Assembly (NCBI GenBank): GCA_029449235.1
Contig: JANATG010000009.1
Coordinates: 868,001 to 932,000, forward strand
Length of the DNA stretch: 64,000 nt
Reading direction: 5' to 3'
From: Linnemannia schmuckeri
Lineage: Eukaryota; Mortierellomycota; Mortierellomycetes; Mortierellales; Mortierellaceae
The notes beneath the pieces are model-generated. The model saw only the letters and a list, made by a program, of their open reading frames with translations, was not told the origin of the DNA and ran no database searches. Of the stretch, positions 44,773 to 57,091 are shown piece after piece. The translations under genes were made by a program, and so were the position numbers. Numbering within the stretch: the stretch's first letter is position 1; the number at the start of each line of letters is the position of its first letter.

Positions 44773-47609
44773 ATGAATCAGGAACAGGCCCTCATCGACG
44801 TCTTTGGAAACACCCTCGCTACCAATCCCTCCGCTCTGAGAGAATGTAAACAACAAAAGAATTTTGCTTCTTTTTGTGACTTAAGGAAACCCGGAATCAT
44901 AACAGAACAGAGACTCATTCCTCATCTCACTTTCATGGTTGTGATACATAGGTGTGAACCTGTTGCGCATATATCGTATTGAGCCCGAGTCTCTGCATTC
45001 AAAATGGGAGGCATATATCATGAACACCATCAGTTCAAGTAGGGACGAGGATGACGGCTCGATGACAGATGCACATTTGGAGGGCTTCAAGAACAATCTC
45101 CGCCGCACATTGGAGCTCAAGGCAGCGCAGGGCAGCCAGCGTCAGGCACAGTCGACCTCGGGATCTTCATTTGCTGCTCCCAAGAAGGCTCAGCTCAAGT
45201 CAAGGTTCCCAGGATCAACTTCACAAGCTCCCAAGGTGATCCATGACATGGAAATTGACCTAAACGATCAGTTGTAAGCAGTCCGGAGAGAGCCGTGATT
45301 CGTGGTACCTGACAAGAGTTGTATTGAGGTTTTAGCAAGATCTATCGACTAACTCGATACCTTTGTTTGCCACGCATTAGCAACTCGCCAGAGCCGAAAT
45401 CTTCTATGGGGATGCCAACAACCCCTTTCAGGAAGCCTGCTCAGTGAGTGTCATTTCTAGGATTTTTTTTTTTTGGTGGCGTATGTTTGATGTTGGTGGC
45501 AAAAGGCAACGATGCTGAACTGACCAATGCGTGTCAATACTGTTTTTTATAGACCATCACCTTCTTCAAAACAGTTTGCGCTTCGAAAAAACATGTCGGA
45601 AATAGAAGAGACTCTCAACAGTCATTTGAAGTTGAAAACGGAGCCACCTCGTGCTGGAACAGAGTATAAAAGCACTATTAACCTGGTCACCGCAGTCAAG
45701 CCTTATCGTTACATGTTCGAGAAGCTTACAGACAAAGGAGAAGGTATTCAAGGAAACTATTGCTGAATAAAGGCCTGAATACGGAAAATTGATGTTTGCT
45801 AACTACTTGATCATTTTATCATACGTCAATATTAATCTGTTCTATAGCCCTTGACGACCGGATCGACGCATTTGCAGAGCTTTACAGGAAAAGGTATCCC
45901 GACACTGAATTTCGCAATCCTGCTTATCCAAGTCAGTCTGTCGTTACTGTGGTGGGGCGAATTTGTTCTGACGCAAATGAGGGCAAGGCAAACGAGCAGT
46001 CGCTGCTGCTCGAGACGAGTCGCTCCTTTGGCAGTGGAGCAAGAGTCAAACTGGATGTCATGGAAGTTACAGGATACAACTTTTTCCCAGGACAGATTGT
46101 CGTCCTGAGCGGCTTGAACTCTCACGGTTCTGTCTTTGCAGTGACTCATGTCCATGAGGTGCGATTGTGTGAGCCGAGATGTGCTTATGGTACTTTGAAT
46201 GACAAGTTAATCTGCAACGTCGAACTAACCCATGTTTACTTGTGCAATTTTTCGAAACTAGCTGCCTGCAATTCCAATGGCGGGCGCCACTCCAGCGGAT
46301 TTGGAGGACTTTCAATACAAGAAGATGGCCGGACAGCCGATCAAGATGATTGTGGCAGCTGGACCCTATACCCTGAGCGACAATCTCTTATTTGAGCCCT
46401 TTGCAGCTTTGATGGAACACGTCAACACTGAGCGTCCAGATGTTCTTTTGTTGGTGAGTTAAACATGAATGTCCTATAAAGCATTTATGTGTTGTATGGT
46501 CTTAATGCTATTGGCGTCATATTCACTGTGTTCTATCTTATAGATGGGCCCATTCGTCTCATCGACACACCCACTGATTGTTTCAGGAGATATCGACATG
46601 ATGCCAGAGGCATACTTTGCCAAGTACATCTCAGTCCTGCTTGCCAAACACCAAGACCGCTACCCCAAAGAGATGCAGATCATGTTGGTACCAAGCTTGC
46701 AGGATGTCATCCATGAGACGCTAGTCCTGCCTCAGCCTGGATTTGAGCATCCCCGTGCCCTTGGATTGCCAGCTGTAAGTCCATTTTCATCTGTGTTGAG
46801 CAAATGCACTTTTATTAATTGCAATTGGTTAATAAGGGCCTTGTTTCAATTCTTTGATATATGTAGGGTACATATTGCCTGCCCAACCCAGCACAGTTCA
46901 CTATTAACGAGATGGTGTTTGCAGTCAACACTGCTGATATCCTGATGCACCTGAACGGAGACGAGATTGCAAGGAATCCAGATCGAAGCGACCGAATGAG
47001 CCGTCTTTCTAAATATATTGTCGAGCAGCGCAAGTATGTTTCGGGGAAAGACGCTAGCGCCATTTTTGGTGCCACTAATTTTCTATTGTATGTTTTTGTG
47101 TTTCCAGAGAGGGTCCGTGTGTTTGTTCTAACAGATCAATCCACCATTTTTATTTGTATTCTTCGTAGCTTGCACCCTGTTTACCCAGGCCTAGCATCCG
47201 ATCCAGACAGCGGAGTCGATTCGAACCAATTCGACCTTTTGGATCTCAGAGTATGTCCCGACGTTGTCATCTTGCCCAGCAAGCTGAAGCATTTTGCCAA
47301 GGTACGCAATTTTTTATTTTGTCCTGTTTACATGTCCTTACAGATGAAATTGCTTCAGAGGGATTGTTCAACTCGTGTATCAATGTTTACTTTTGTGCTC
47401 CTTAGATCGTTGACAATGTGATTGTTGTGAACCCGAACCAGCTCAGCAAGATGCAGTCTGGAGGCACGTTTGCCAAACTGACTATCCACCCAATGTCAGA
47501 GAGTGCATTGAGCGACGCAGTGATGATGATGGATGAAGACGACGAGCAGACAATGTCGACCTACCATCGTGTTTATGAACGCTGCCGAGTCGATCTCGTT
47601 CGCGTATAA
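44773..47609 (+). CDS. POL12: DNA polymerase alpha subunit B (Pol12/POLA2), 628 aa
   Basis: Non-catalytic B subunit of DNA polymerase alpha-primase, which starts Okazaki fragments in the nucleus. Ten exons: 44773-44845, 44952-45273, 45381-45443, 45553-45743, 45848-46158, 46262-46453, 46544-46774, 46867-47033, 47169-47301 and 47406-47609, totalling 629 codons, all GT-AG. Domain order follows the family: an N-terminal helical domain (about 1-80, DVFGNTL and LHSKWEAYIMNT), a Ser/Pro/Lys linker, an OB fold (about 215-320, VVTVVGRICSDANEGKAN and GSGARVKLDVMEV), then the inactivated calcineurin-like phosphoesterase fold (from about 330, MIVAAGPYTLSDNLLFEP, LLLMGPFV, MLVPSLQDVIHE, CPDVVILPSKLKHFAKIVDN and VNPNQLSKMQSGGTFAKLTI). 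The length is close to human POLA2 (598 aa). The start is the first ATG after the divergent promoter. Confidence 0.95.
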
Positions 47610-47613
47610 TATT

Positions 47614-47631
47614 GGGGGGGGGGGGGGGGGG
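47614..47631. repeat. G18 run immediately 3' of POL12
   Basis: Eighteen consecutive G start five bases after the TAA, so they are probably in the mRNA 3' UTR. Confidence 0.95.
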
Positions 47632-47799
47632 TTTGCACCCATTTTTCCTTTCTTCCTTCCTTACCCTTTGTACCATCATACAGACGTAGACCTAGCAACC
47701 TTCACTTTACTCTAACTCCTGCGCTTCCTTGCCATTTTCCACTCCTCTGCTTTGCCTCCTAATACATTCCTGTGAAAAGTCTATCCATTATAGTCTTTG

Positions 47800-47824
47800 T
47801 CCTGTCCTGTCCTGTCCTGTCCTG
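47800..47824. repeat. Pentanucleotide CCTGT x5
   Basis: Five perfect tandem CCTGT units in the POL12 3' flank. Confidence 0.85.
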
Positions 47825-47963
47825 AACCAAATGTGCTGAATTCTGCTCTAAGTGTCTGGTGATTAAAAAAAATGGTTTATTAAATTGCATGGTTGCATCT
47901 TACGCTCTGTTGCTTCGGGAATGGAGAGGAGGGGAAAGGGTCGCCACAGAAGTGATAACTCTT

Positions 47964-48632
47964 TTACTTCTTGGCGGTCTCAACAAATCCAGGGAAGCAG
48001 TCGTTCATGGTCTTGTTGTGCTTGTTAGTGGCATGCTCCTCAAGACTACATAAGGAGCAAAGAAAAGCAAAAGTAATTTAGTTTGACAATTCTTTTATCC
48101 GAATTTGTATCCGCTTGTTATTCGAATAAGTAATGTAGTAGTCCATCAGAAAAAAAATATCCGCAAGCATTCGTGCAACTTACGCCTTGGCACGGATGGT
48201 GCACAAGAAGGTCTGACGGCAGGTCTGGCAAACAATGCTCTTGGCAGCCTCGTTCTAATTTTGAGATAGTGCAAAATGAAGGAACGAAAGGATCAGGCAC
48301 TGCGGCTCGATATCTGGTACGAGTCAAGGTGTTGACAAGGATGCTAGAATATTGATTGTGTGGAGAGGGCAGGTAGAGGGAAAAGCTACTTACGACCTTG
48401 AGCTGGGAGTTAGCGGTACCACCGGCGTTCTTGGCGTTGCGCTCGCGCTTCATCTGTGCCTTTTGACCCTATTAAATTGCGGAAAATAGTGTGGTGGCGT
48501 AAGAATGAGAAGAGTTTTGTTTGTGTTTAGTTCGTAGTGGTGGTGGAAGTGGGATCATGGCGCCTTCGAAGCGAGGTTTTTGATGTGTAAAGCAGCGAAG
48601 GGTGTGAGTGAAGAGGTACTAACGTTTCCCAT
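47964..48632 (-). CDS. Small C2H2 zinc-finger protein, ZNF706/4F5 type (78 aa)
   Basis: Four exons on the - strand, 48632-48624, 48468-48394, 48254-48184 and 48045-47964, sum to 79 codons. The first coding exon is nine bases (MGN). The N-terminal GQKAQMKRERNAKNAGGT is the 4F5/SERF-like basic segment. It is followed by one zinc finger, C-x2-C in IVCQTCRQTFLCTIRAKA with His ligands in LEEHATNKHNK, and a short tail with DCFPGF. This matches the ZNF706 / Arabidopsis At2g23090 family, small nuclear or cytosolic proteins whose role is poorly defined; human ZNF706 has been linked to protein-aggregation and stem-cell phenotypes. It is divergent from uL14. Confidence 0.9.
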
Positions 48633-48918
48633 GGTGGATATATGTGTGTGATGAGGAGGGGGGTGAGAGTGATGTGTGTTGTGGAGTTAGAAATTGGAAA
48701 AAAAGAACATAGCGAGGTATTTATTTTTTCTTAACCCAGCCAGGCCTCTCTGCTTGCGGTCCCAGAGCCAAACCACAGGAAAGGGGTCATCCAACAGGCG
48801 AAAGGAATGAAAATAGGAGAGGCGGGACAACAGAGATAAGCCACTGCAGCTGAGGGACACTAATAGGCTTGATCGGCGCGGGACATTGAGAAAATCCTCT
48901 TTTAACTATTCAACAAAA
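48633..48918. promoter_or_regulatory. Shared divergent promoter: ZNF706-like (-) / uL14 (+)
   Basis: 286 bp between start codons. The + side has CACTGCAGCTGAGGGACA and GATCGGCGCGGGACATTG blocks before a short AT-rich leader. Compact sharing suggests co-expression of the zinc-finger gene with a ribosomal protein gene. Confidence 0.5.
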
Positions 48919-50386
48919 ATGTCCGCAAAGGGTGCGTTCAGCTTTGGCAGTCACACTTGACCGTTGCCTTCTCTGCTGGGTGTCTCTTGGAACACTCATG
49001 TACTACACGGATACAGGACCAGCAAACACATACATCCATCGATCTCAATATCGATCGATCAAACCATCGACAAACAGGCGTTTCACCATATTACCCATCC
49101 GACATTATAGCCGACAATTTTTCGTCAAAACCCGACTTTTGAAGGGATGTGACAGACCCAGGATGGTGATGGAGAGGAGGAGGAATCGATGATGAGCTCC
49201 ACCTCACGGGGGCTGTCCAGAGTCTGACTGGGTCTCTCGCCTTCAAAGAGTGGTCATCATCACTCAACCGACAGCCACGTCCGCACACTGGCGTGAACAG
49301 CAGGATACAGAAACCAGCATACCACCCACAGCGAGAGGTTCTCGTCAAGCACCTACCTTTTGCATAGGCTGGGGGGGAGGGTGGGGACGGAATAGAGCAC
49401 ACAATCAGCGATCTCGCGACTCGCTCCAGCCACTTCGCCTCCTTCAGCAAAGAGCTAGTGCAGGAATCCAGTTTTGTTTTGCACAGAATGCAACCTTTCT
49501 TTTCGATTCTGCGCCAGTCTTACAGAAAGCAACATCTCAGTACTTCTTTTTTGGCTCCCAACTTTGCACTGCAGTCAGGATCAACTTCAGCCTGCGCATC
49601 GCATAGGCAAGGAGGGAATCATCAATGGGCGACGAAAGAGACATCAGGATGAATGGAGCCAGCAAAAAAAACCAAAAAAAGGATTACAGCAGCTAAAACT
49701 TTCATTCGTCTCTCCTTCCCTCTGATTAAATAGGTGGAGCTGCTTCCGGAAACAAGTTCCGCATGACCTTGGGTTTGCCCGTCGGTGCCGTTATGAACTG
49801 CGCTGACAACTCTGGCGCCAAGAACTTGTACGTTATCTCCGTTAAGGGAATTCACGGTCGTCTCAACAAGTTGCCCGCCGGTGGTGTCGGTGACATGGTT
49901 ATGGCCACTGTCAAGAAGGGAAAGCCTGAGTTGAGAAAGAAGGGTATGTCTTTAGCTTTTCAGAGGAATTCAAGTGCATTGGAACGCTCTTGATTTAGTA
50001 TATTTTTTCGAGTGTTGGAGCAGAGGATTAATTGTCTTGCTTTGTTTTCTTCGACACTTAGTTATGCCCGCCGTCATTATCCGCCAGCGTAAGGCTTGGC
50101 GCCGCCGCGACGGTGTCTTCATCTACTTTGAGGGTACGTTTTCTTACTTTGCCTCCCAAAAGCAAGGTGTTTACTGGAATAATGTGCGAGCCATGAACCT
50201 TTAACAAAAATCTGTAAAACTAACATCAATTTCCCTGATTTTTGTATCATGGGTTTACTAGACAACGCCGGTGTCATCGTCAACCCCAAGGGTGAGATGA
50301 AGGGATCTGCCATTACCGGCCCCGTCGGTAAGGAGTGCGCCGATTTGTGGCCCCGTATCGCTTCCTGCGCCGGTACCGTCGTTTAA
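48919..50386 (+). CDS. RPL23: 60S ribosomal protein uL14 (L23), 139 aa
   Basis: Large-subunit protein at the intersubunit surface near the GTPase-factor site. Exons 48919-48931, 49734-49943, 50062-50133 and 50262-50386 give 140 codons, the usual length. Signature stretches are FRMTLGLPVGAVMNCADNSG, KNLYVISVKGIHGRLNKLP, MVMATVKKGKPELRKKVMPA, VIIRQRKAWRRRDGVFIYFE and NAGVIVNPKGEMKGSAITGP, ending in LWPRIASCAGTVV. The first coding exon is 13 bases and is followed by an 802-bp intron, far longer than the others in this region. Long first introns in ribosomal protein genes often hold regulatory elements or snoRNAs; I could not identify a convincing snoRNA in it. Confidence 0.97.
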
Positions 50387-50553
50387 ATCGCCTTTTTATC
50401 CAGACACCTATCAGCTCAAGTTGCAATAATAAAACACACTGGTTTATCCAACAATCATTCATTACTTTTTTCCATTTGTTTTATGATTGGAATGCTGTAC
50501 TTCATCTTCGCGACGTTTGCTTTGTGTGAAAAGTAGATGAGTCGCTCCGTTTA

Positions 50554-50745
50554 CTATGTGTTGGCCAGGTAATTCGCGATATCAGTTGAAGTCATCACGC
50601 GAGCACTCTGTTCAAGCGTATTTGCTCTGTTCTCGTATGTGCGATGTTGCTTCTGATCGCGACTGACATTCCCTTCACTCGCGCTCGATCCATGCTTCTT
50701 CGATTGGCTTTCTGAAGAGCTGCGGCCTCTACTTTTCATTATCAT
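50554..50745 (-). CDS. Possible small protein (63 aa), unrecognised
   Basis: An open frame from ATG at 50745 to TAG at 50554 with coding-like composition: a Ser/Lys/Arg/Gln-rich start (SRGRSSSESQSKKHG) and a helical end (ARVMTSTDIANYLANT). It lies in the 650-bp gap between uL14 and SmD2. Another - strand frame just upstream (about 50752-50850) also reads as plausible protein but in a different phase, so this may be the last exon of a small or broken gene. No family is recognised. Confidence 0.3.
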   Translation of the reverse strand: MIMKSRGRSSSESQSKKHGSSASEGNVSRDQKQHRTYENRANTLEQSARVMTSTDIANYLANT

Positions 50746-51038
50746 TATCAAACAAATTCGGCGCAGTACGAAGCAGTACTGCGGTACTTGCTATGCTGGC
50801 ATGAATATCACTTGGACTGCCAAAGCTCCGAAAACTGCATGTATACATCTCCTACCCTTTAATAGACCGCAGACAAGTCGTCCCTTTAAGTCCACGGTTC
50901 TGCTTGTTTGAGTGCGGTTCGGCAATTTTTAGTTTATTGCTGTACAAGTTATTCCTGGTGATGCACCCTCACAAAACAAACGATCTGGTTTCTTTTGTAA
51001 TCTACGCCCTGCTAGCACTTCCTTCCGTGACCCATGAT

Positions 51039-51845
51039 TTAGACATCGTTGCGAAGAACTATTTAATACGAATAATCGAATAACAAGAGGTACGAGTTAG
51101 GTAGAGATCAAAAAAGCGTGCGAACAACAATATGCATATTGAGATCAACTGGTCAACAAGCCCCTGACAGAATCTACGTACCAAGAATGACAGAATCTCC
51201 ACGCAAGAACAGCTTGCTGATGAAGCGCTCCTTGTTGACGGGCTTTGCCTTCTTGCCCTTGGCCGCACGTGGTACTTCCGTCCACATCTATTAGAACGAA
51301 CAAAATGAGGAAGAGGAGGACGGCAAGCGTTAGCGAACGAATTGAATTCGATTGATGCTGTTCTTGATATTTCTCCTTGATCCACACTAAATAGCGATCT
51401 CCAGTGCACGAAATCCAATCGTAGTCATTCTTTTTTGTGTCGAGCGTCCAGACGTACCTCCTTGACATTCTCGAGAACCATGTTGCAGTGACGGTCGAAT
51501 GCCTTGACTCTGGCAAGGAGCTTCCTGTTATTTCTGCAGCTGATAAGAATCTGTGTGTGGTTCTTGACGGACAACTGCAACACTGAGAGTGGGCCAGTGT
51601 TAAACTCTTCCTCCTCGAGCTGGCGGAGCTCGTCCTCGTTCATCTCGCTCTTTGGCTTTGCGTTGCTATTTAAAAGAAAGGTTGATTGAGAAGGAGAGAA
51701 GGCGAATTACGCGTTAGTTGGACTAGTTATACAAATGGTTTCTTAGAAGTTGTTGGATGTTTGGTCTTGAGTTCCATAAAATGCCATGCGGGTTTCCTCT
51801 GTTGGTTCTGGTTGTTTCGTGGTTGTATGTAGTCCTGTACCTCAT
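51039..51845 (-). CDS. SMD2: Small nuclear ribonucleoprotein SmD2 (112 aa)
   Basis: Core Sm-ring protein of the U1, U2, U4 and U5 snRNPs. Four exons on the - strand, 51845-51841, 51665-51458, 51287-51182 and 51058-51039, sum to 113 codons. The first coding exon is five bases (ATGAG), spliced to give MSNAKPKSEMNEDELRQLEE. Sm motif 1 is in GPLSVLQLSVKNHTQILISC through RNNRKLLARVKAFDRHCNMV, with the Asn of DRHCNMVLENV contacting RNA. Sm motif 2 is in KLFLRGDSVILVLRN. The loop between them carries MWTEVPRAAKGKKAKPVNKE, as in other SmD2 proteins. The product ends LRNDV rather than the common LRNP ending, encoded by a last exon of only 20 bases. It is divergent from DAD1. Confidence 0.94.
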
Positions 51846-52082
51846 TATATGTTATGTGCTGAGTGTTGTATGTGGTGCTGAGTGTCAGTGATGATCTGCA
51901 TCAAAACGATGTTTTGCGCTTCCAGCCAAAGGGAGGTGCAGTTTCGACAAGCCACCGTACATTTTACACTTACCTGGAAGTGACTGCTGAGAGGAGTACC
52001 ATTTACTCTCAAGGCGCGGTCTATTTCAGTGTCATGAGAGACCCATCATCATCTCTCCAAACCGTCAATAATACCTCGAGCA
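51846..52082. promoter_or_regulatory. Shared divergent promoter: SmD2 (-) / DAD1 (+)
   Basis: 237 bp separates the two starts. No strong TATA element is seen. The region includes GTCAGTGATGATCTGCATC and AAGGCGCGG blocks. Confidence 0.45.
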
Positions 52083-52852
52083 ATGAACGACATCAAAACC
52101 GCCGCTAATAGCCTCTTGACCGCATACATCAAGGGTAAAGGAAAACAACAACAACTGGACCTTCAAATTGTTTCAATTACCATCAACTCTTTTGTTCAGG
52201 AATACCCTCGACACGTACGGCTTTCATTCTTTGGCGCCCTCTCTCTTTTTTAGACCCAGCGCCCTAACCACCTCTCTGATATTTTCCACAACGTGTTAGA
52301 CACGCCAAAGTCCTTGAAGTTGATTGATAGCTACATGGTCTATGTGCTGTTGACCGGTATCATCCAGTTCGTCTATGTTGTTATTGCAGGAACCTTCCCC
52401 AACAACGCCTTCTTAGCCGGATTCATCTCGACTGTCGCCTCTTTTGTTCTTGCTGGTGAGTGCCGACGAAATTAGCTCCTGCCGCTCAGATTTCTCGATT
52501 GTCAACATCACAGGAATTTGTACGGGATGCTTGAAGCAAGGAAGAAATTGACGAAATGCGCGATCCTGTTCTTTTGTATCAATTGCCTTACTAGCCAACC
52601 TCCGTATCCAGACCAATCCCAAGAATGCGTCCCAGTTCCCTACCACTAGCCCTGAAAGGTAGCTCTTATGATGAATTGAAAATCGCATCAGGATCTCGCT
52701 GTATCTTTTTACTTTCTAGTTCACGAGCAAAAGATCAATTGACTTATCGTGTTACGTTTTTTGGCAACCGTTTTATAACAACTAGAGCATTCGCCGATTT
52801 TTTGGCCTGCAACGTTGTAGTCCACTTTGCCGTTGCTAACTTCCTTGGTTAA
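52083..52852 (+). CDS. OST2: Oligosaccharyltransferase subunit DAD1/Ost2 (112 aa)
   Basis: Essential small membrane subunit of the ER oligosaccharyltransferase that N-glycosylates nascent proteins. Exons 52083-52134, 52300-52455, 52595-52658 and 52786-52852 give 113 codons, the normal size. Family marks are TPKSLKLIDSYMVYVLLTGI, QFVYVVIAGTFPNNAFLAGF, ANLRIQTNP, SPERAFADFLACNVVVHFAV and the terminal ANFLG. Three transmembrane helices are expected. All introns are GT-AG. Confidence 0.96.
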
Positions 52853-53223
52853 ACAATCATATTAAAAAAAATTGACCAATGCGAACTCAACACACGTATC
52901 TAGAGAACCCCTGACTGTGTGAGCATGGAGATGAACCAAGTTCACGCTACACCCTTCGTAGTTTGAAATTTAATCAAACCCTTTGTAAACTAAAACAATT
53001 TAAAAGATGCAACATTTGCGATCCTTGTCATTTCTTTAACGCAATTTTCTGTGGCTTTGATTTGCTTTTCCTTCTCTCGCCGTGTCGGGAAGGAGAAGGC
53101 AGCCAGTCCCAAGCAGTGGACGGGATACACAACAAGATCGCTGGAACAAGATTCGAGGTCTACTTCCCTCCCGCCCTTCAACCCGCATCTCTTCATCATC
53201 CCTCAAACCAACAAATCATCACA
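52853..53223 (+). promoter_or_regulatory. DAD1 3' flank and ATP15 leader
   Basis: 371 bp with no gene. The last 60 bases are C/T-rich with CCCTCCCGCCC and CATCATCC before the ATP15 start. Confidence 0.5.
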
Positions 53224-53974
53224 ATGAGTCAATTCTGGAAGCCCACCTTCACGTAAGTGACAACAGGCGACACTCACATCACTCACATCACTACTACTAC
53301 TTCCTCCTCTTCGATACTCTCTCGACAACCTATATCATCCTCAACGATCCTTCCTCTTTCTGACAGGCGATCGAGCATCAACCTGTAGATCTTACAACGC
53401 TCATGGAGGCTAAATCCAGCACCAAACGGAAGGTTCCTTGACCATACTTCAGGATTCAAAAAAGGAACGATCTCCTATGTTCAGGTGCTTCGATATTATT
53501 ATGCCGTCTCGACACCAACATCGGAATCGTCTATGGATGACCCGCCAGCATGTCTGGACAGCCATGTTGGACCTGATTTTTCATACTTTCACCAACCAGC
53601 AACTAATCGACAGTTCTCTTGCGAATTTCAACAAGAACGACCAGTTCCTCAACCCACAGCTAAAAAAAAAACACAACAATGAACCCAACGCGCGAGCACA
53701 CGTATAACCACGCACACCCGTGTAGGCATTTCGTGTTAACACTTTTTTTTGTTTTGTTTACGTACCTTCCTTTTCCTTCATCACACTTTTATTCGCCTGA
53801 AATAGCTACTTGCAGTACGCTCAGGTCTGCGCCCGCGCTGTCCGCAACTCCCTCAAGGAGGAGGCCCGCGTCGTCGCCATCCGCCGTGACGAGCAGGGTT
53901 TGAAGTACGCCAAGTGGGAAGCCGGCAAGCAGGGTGAGCTCAAGAACACCGTCGGCAACCGCACCGCCGCCTAA
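53224..53974 (+). CDS. ATP15: Mitochondrial ATP synthase F1 epsilon subunit (65 aa)
   Basis: Small stalk subunit of the F1 central rotor in mitochondria. Two exons, 53224-53252 and 53806-53974, are separated by a 553-bp GTAAGT..ATAG intron and give 66 codons. The protein has the family pattern: an aromatic-basic start (SQFWKPTFTYLQYAQVCARA), then VRNSLKEEARVVAIRRDE and LKYAKWEAGKQGE. Yeast Atp15 is 62 aa with the same W-x-x-A/T-x-x-x-Y-x-x-Y layout and a following R-x-x-L-K. No cleavable presequence is obvious, as in yeast. Confidence 0.9.
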
Positions 53975-54363
53975 ATATTCTTTTTTCTCCTCGTCTCCAC
54001 CAGCAGTCAGCATCCAATACAGTGTCGTCTCCTTTTGCAGGATCAACACACGGATTAAAAACCTCACACCTCCACTCTTTGTTCAAAAAAATACATCCTT
54101 TTGATATCATCAACATCGCAATGCAATGGGGGATTTTTGGTTCAAATGATGTTGTTTTTATTCCAAGCTTTCGTTTAACGGATATTATGAAGCAAAGGAG
54201 GGAAGAAAAGAAAGAAACAGGGATAGGAGCGACACAAGAGAGAGAGAAAACTACTACTGGCGAACAGAATACAAGGGTCGAGATGAAATAGATATTGCAA
54301 GTTGGAAAAGCACGAAGAGAAGACAACATATTTCAGTACAAATGGGTAGCCCTTATGGCGTCT
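53975..54363. other. Convergent 3' flanks of ATP15 and RAB2
   Basis: 389 bp between the two stop codons. It contains purine-rich GGGAAGAAAAGAAAGAAACAGGG-like sequence in the middle. No gene or RNA is seen. Confidence 0.5.
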
Positions 54364-56457
<2,094 letters not shown>

Positions 56458-57091
56458 GATGGGCGAAGTTGAGGTGTGAGAGAAAGAGAGGGAGAGAGAG
56501 TGTGTGTGTGTGTTGGTGGTGGTGGTGTTGGTGGTAGTGGTGTTGGTGGTGGTGGTGTTGGTGGTGGTGGTGGTGTTAGTGGTGATGGTGGTAGAAGTAA
56601 GAGTGGTGTAAAGTGGTTTGAAGGGATAAAAAAGAGAAACGTGGGCTTCTACCTGCTGCAGACGAATAAAAAAAAAAAAAAAAAAAAATGGTCCAACGAG
56701 GTGTCGATGTCGTTGACAGGAAAAGCACGTCACTTTCTTCCTTATGTAGGAGCGTCAACTGCTCACTACCACCTGGATGCCCTAATCTCTTTTCCTTTTC
56801 TTTTACGCCCATCTAAGGAAAAGAAACGAACATCGACGTCAGCACTCGACTGGACATCGACACTCTCGCTCTCCTTTCTTACTCGGACAGGGAAAAGGCA
56901 CACACAACAAGCAACTACCCGACATACCTGGTGTACGAGTCATCGAGGTTACTCAACGCGACAGCTCATCCTGGACACAGGTGAAAGGCACTCGATAAAT
57001 ACTATCACGCTTAGCCTCGGACGGCCATATTATCTTCAAGACAGGGATATTCACATATTATAATGGTTGTTGAACAACGAATAGATACATT
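56458..57091. promoter_or_regulatory. Divergent upstream region RAB2 (-) / IML1 (+)
   Basis: 634 bp. Holds a GT-rich minisatellite (56502-56593), an A18-19 run near 56670-56688 and a CT/GA-mixed leader. A short upstream frame at 57063-57116 overlaps the IML1 start in another phase. Confidence 0.5.
56502..56593. repeat. GT / GGTGGTGTT minisatellite
   Basis: Begins as (TG)n, then changes to GGTGGTGGTGGTGTT-like units of 12-18 bp with small variants. It is in the RAB2 5' leader, where the transcript would read ACCACCAAC repeats. Confidence 0.85.

Larger units (their letters stand above)
47610..47963. other. Convergent 3' flanks with G18 run and CCTGT repeat
   Basis: Right after the POL12 stop are 18 consecutive G (47614-47631), then a CT-rich stretch and five tandem CCTGT units at about 47800-47824. 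No gene is seen. Confidence 0.7.

Noticed and set aside
49160..49240. C/D snoRNA-like boxes in uL14 intron 1 (ATGATGA at 49189, CTGA at 49224)
   Set aside because: Only about 28 bases lie between boxes and there is no clear terminal stem or second D box. Most likely chance.
49091..49450. 119-aa - strand frame inside uL14 intron 1
   Set aside because: Pro/Ser/Arg-rich random-looking frame in an intron, without splice or start support.
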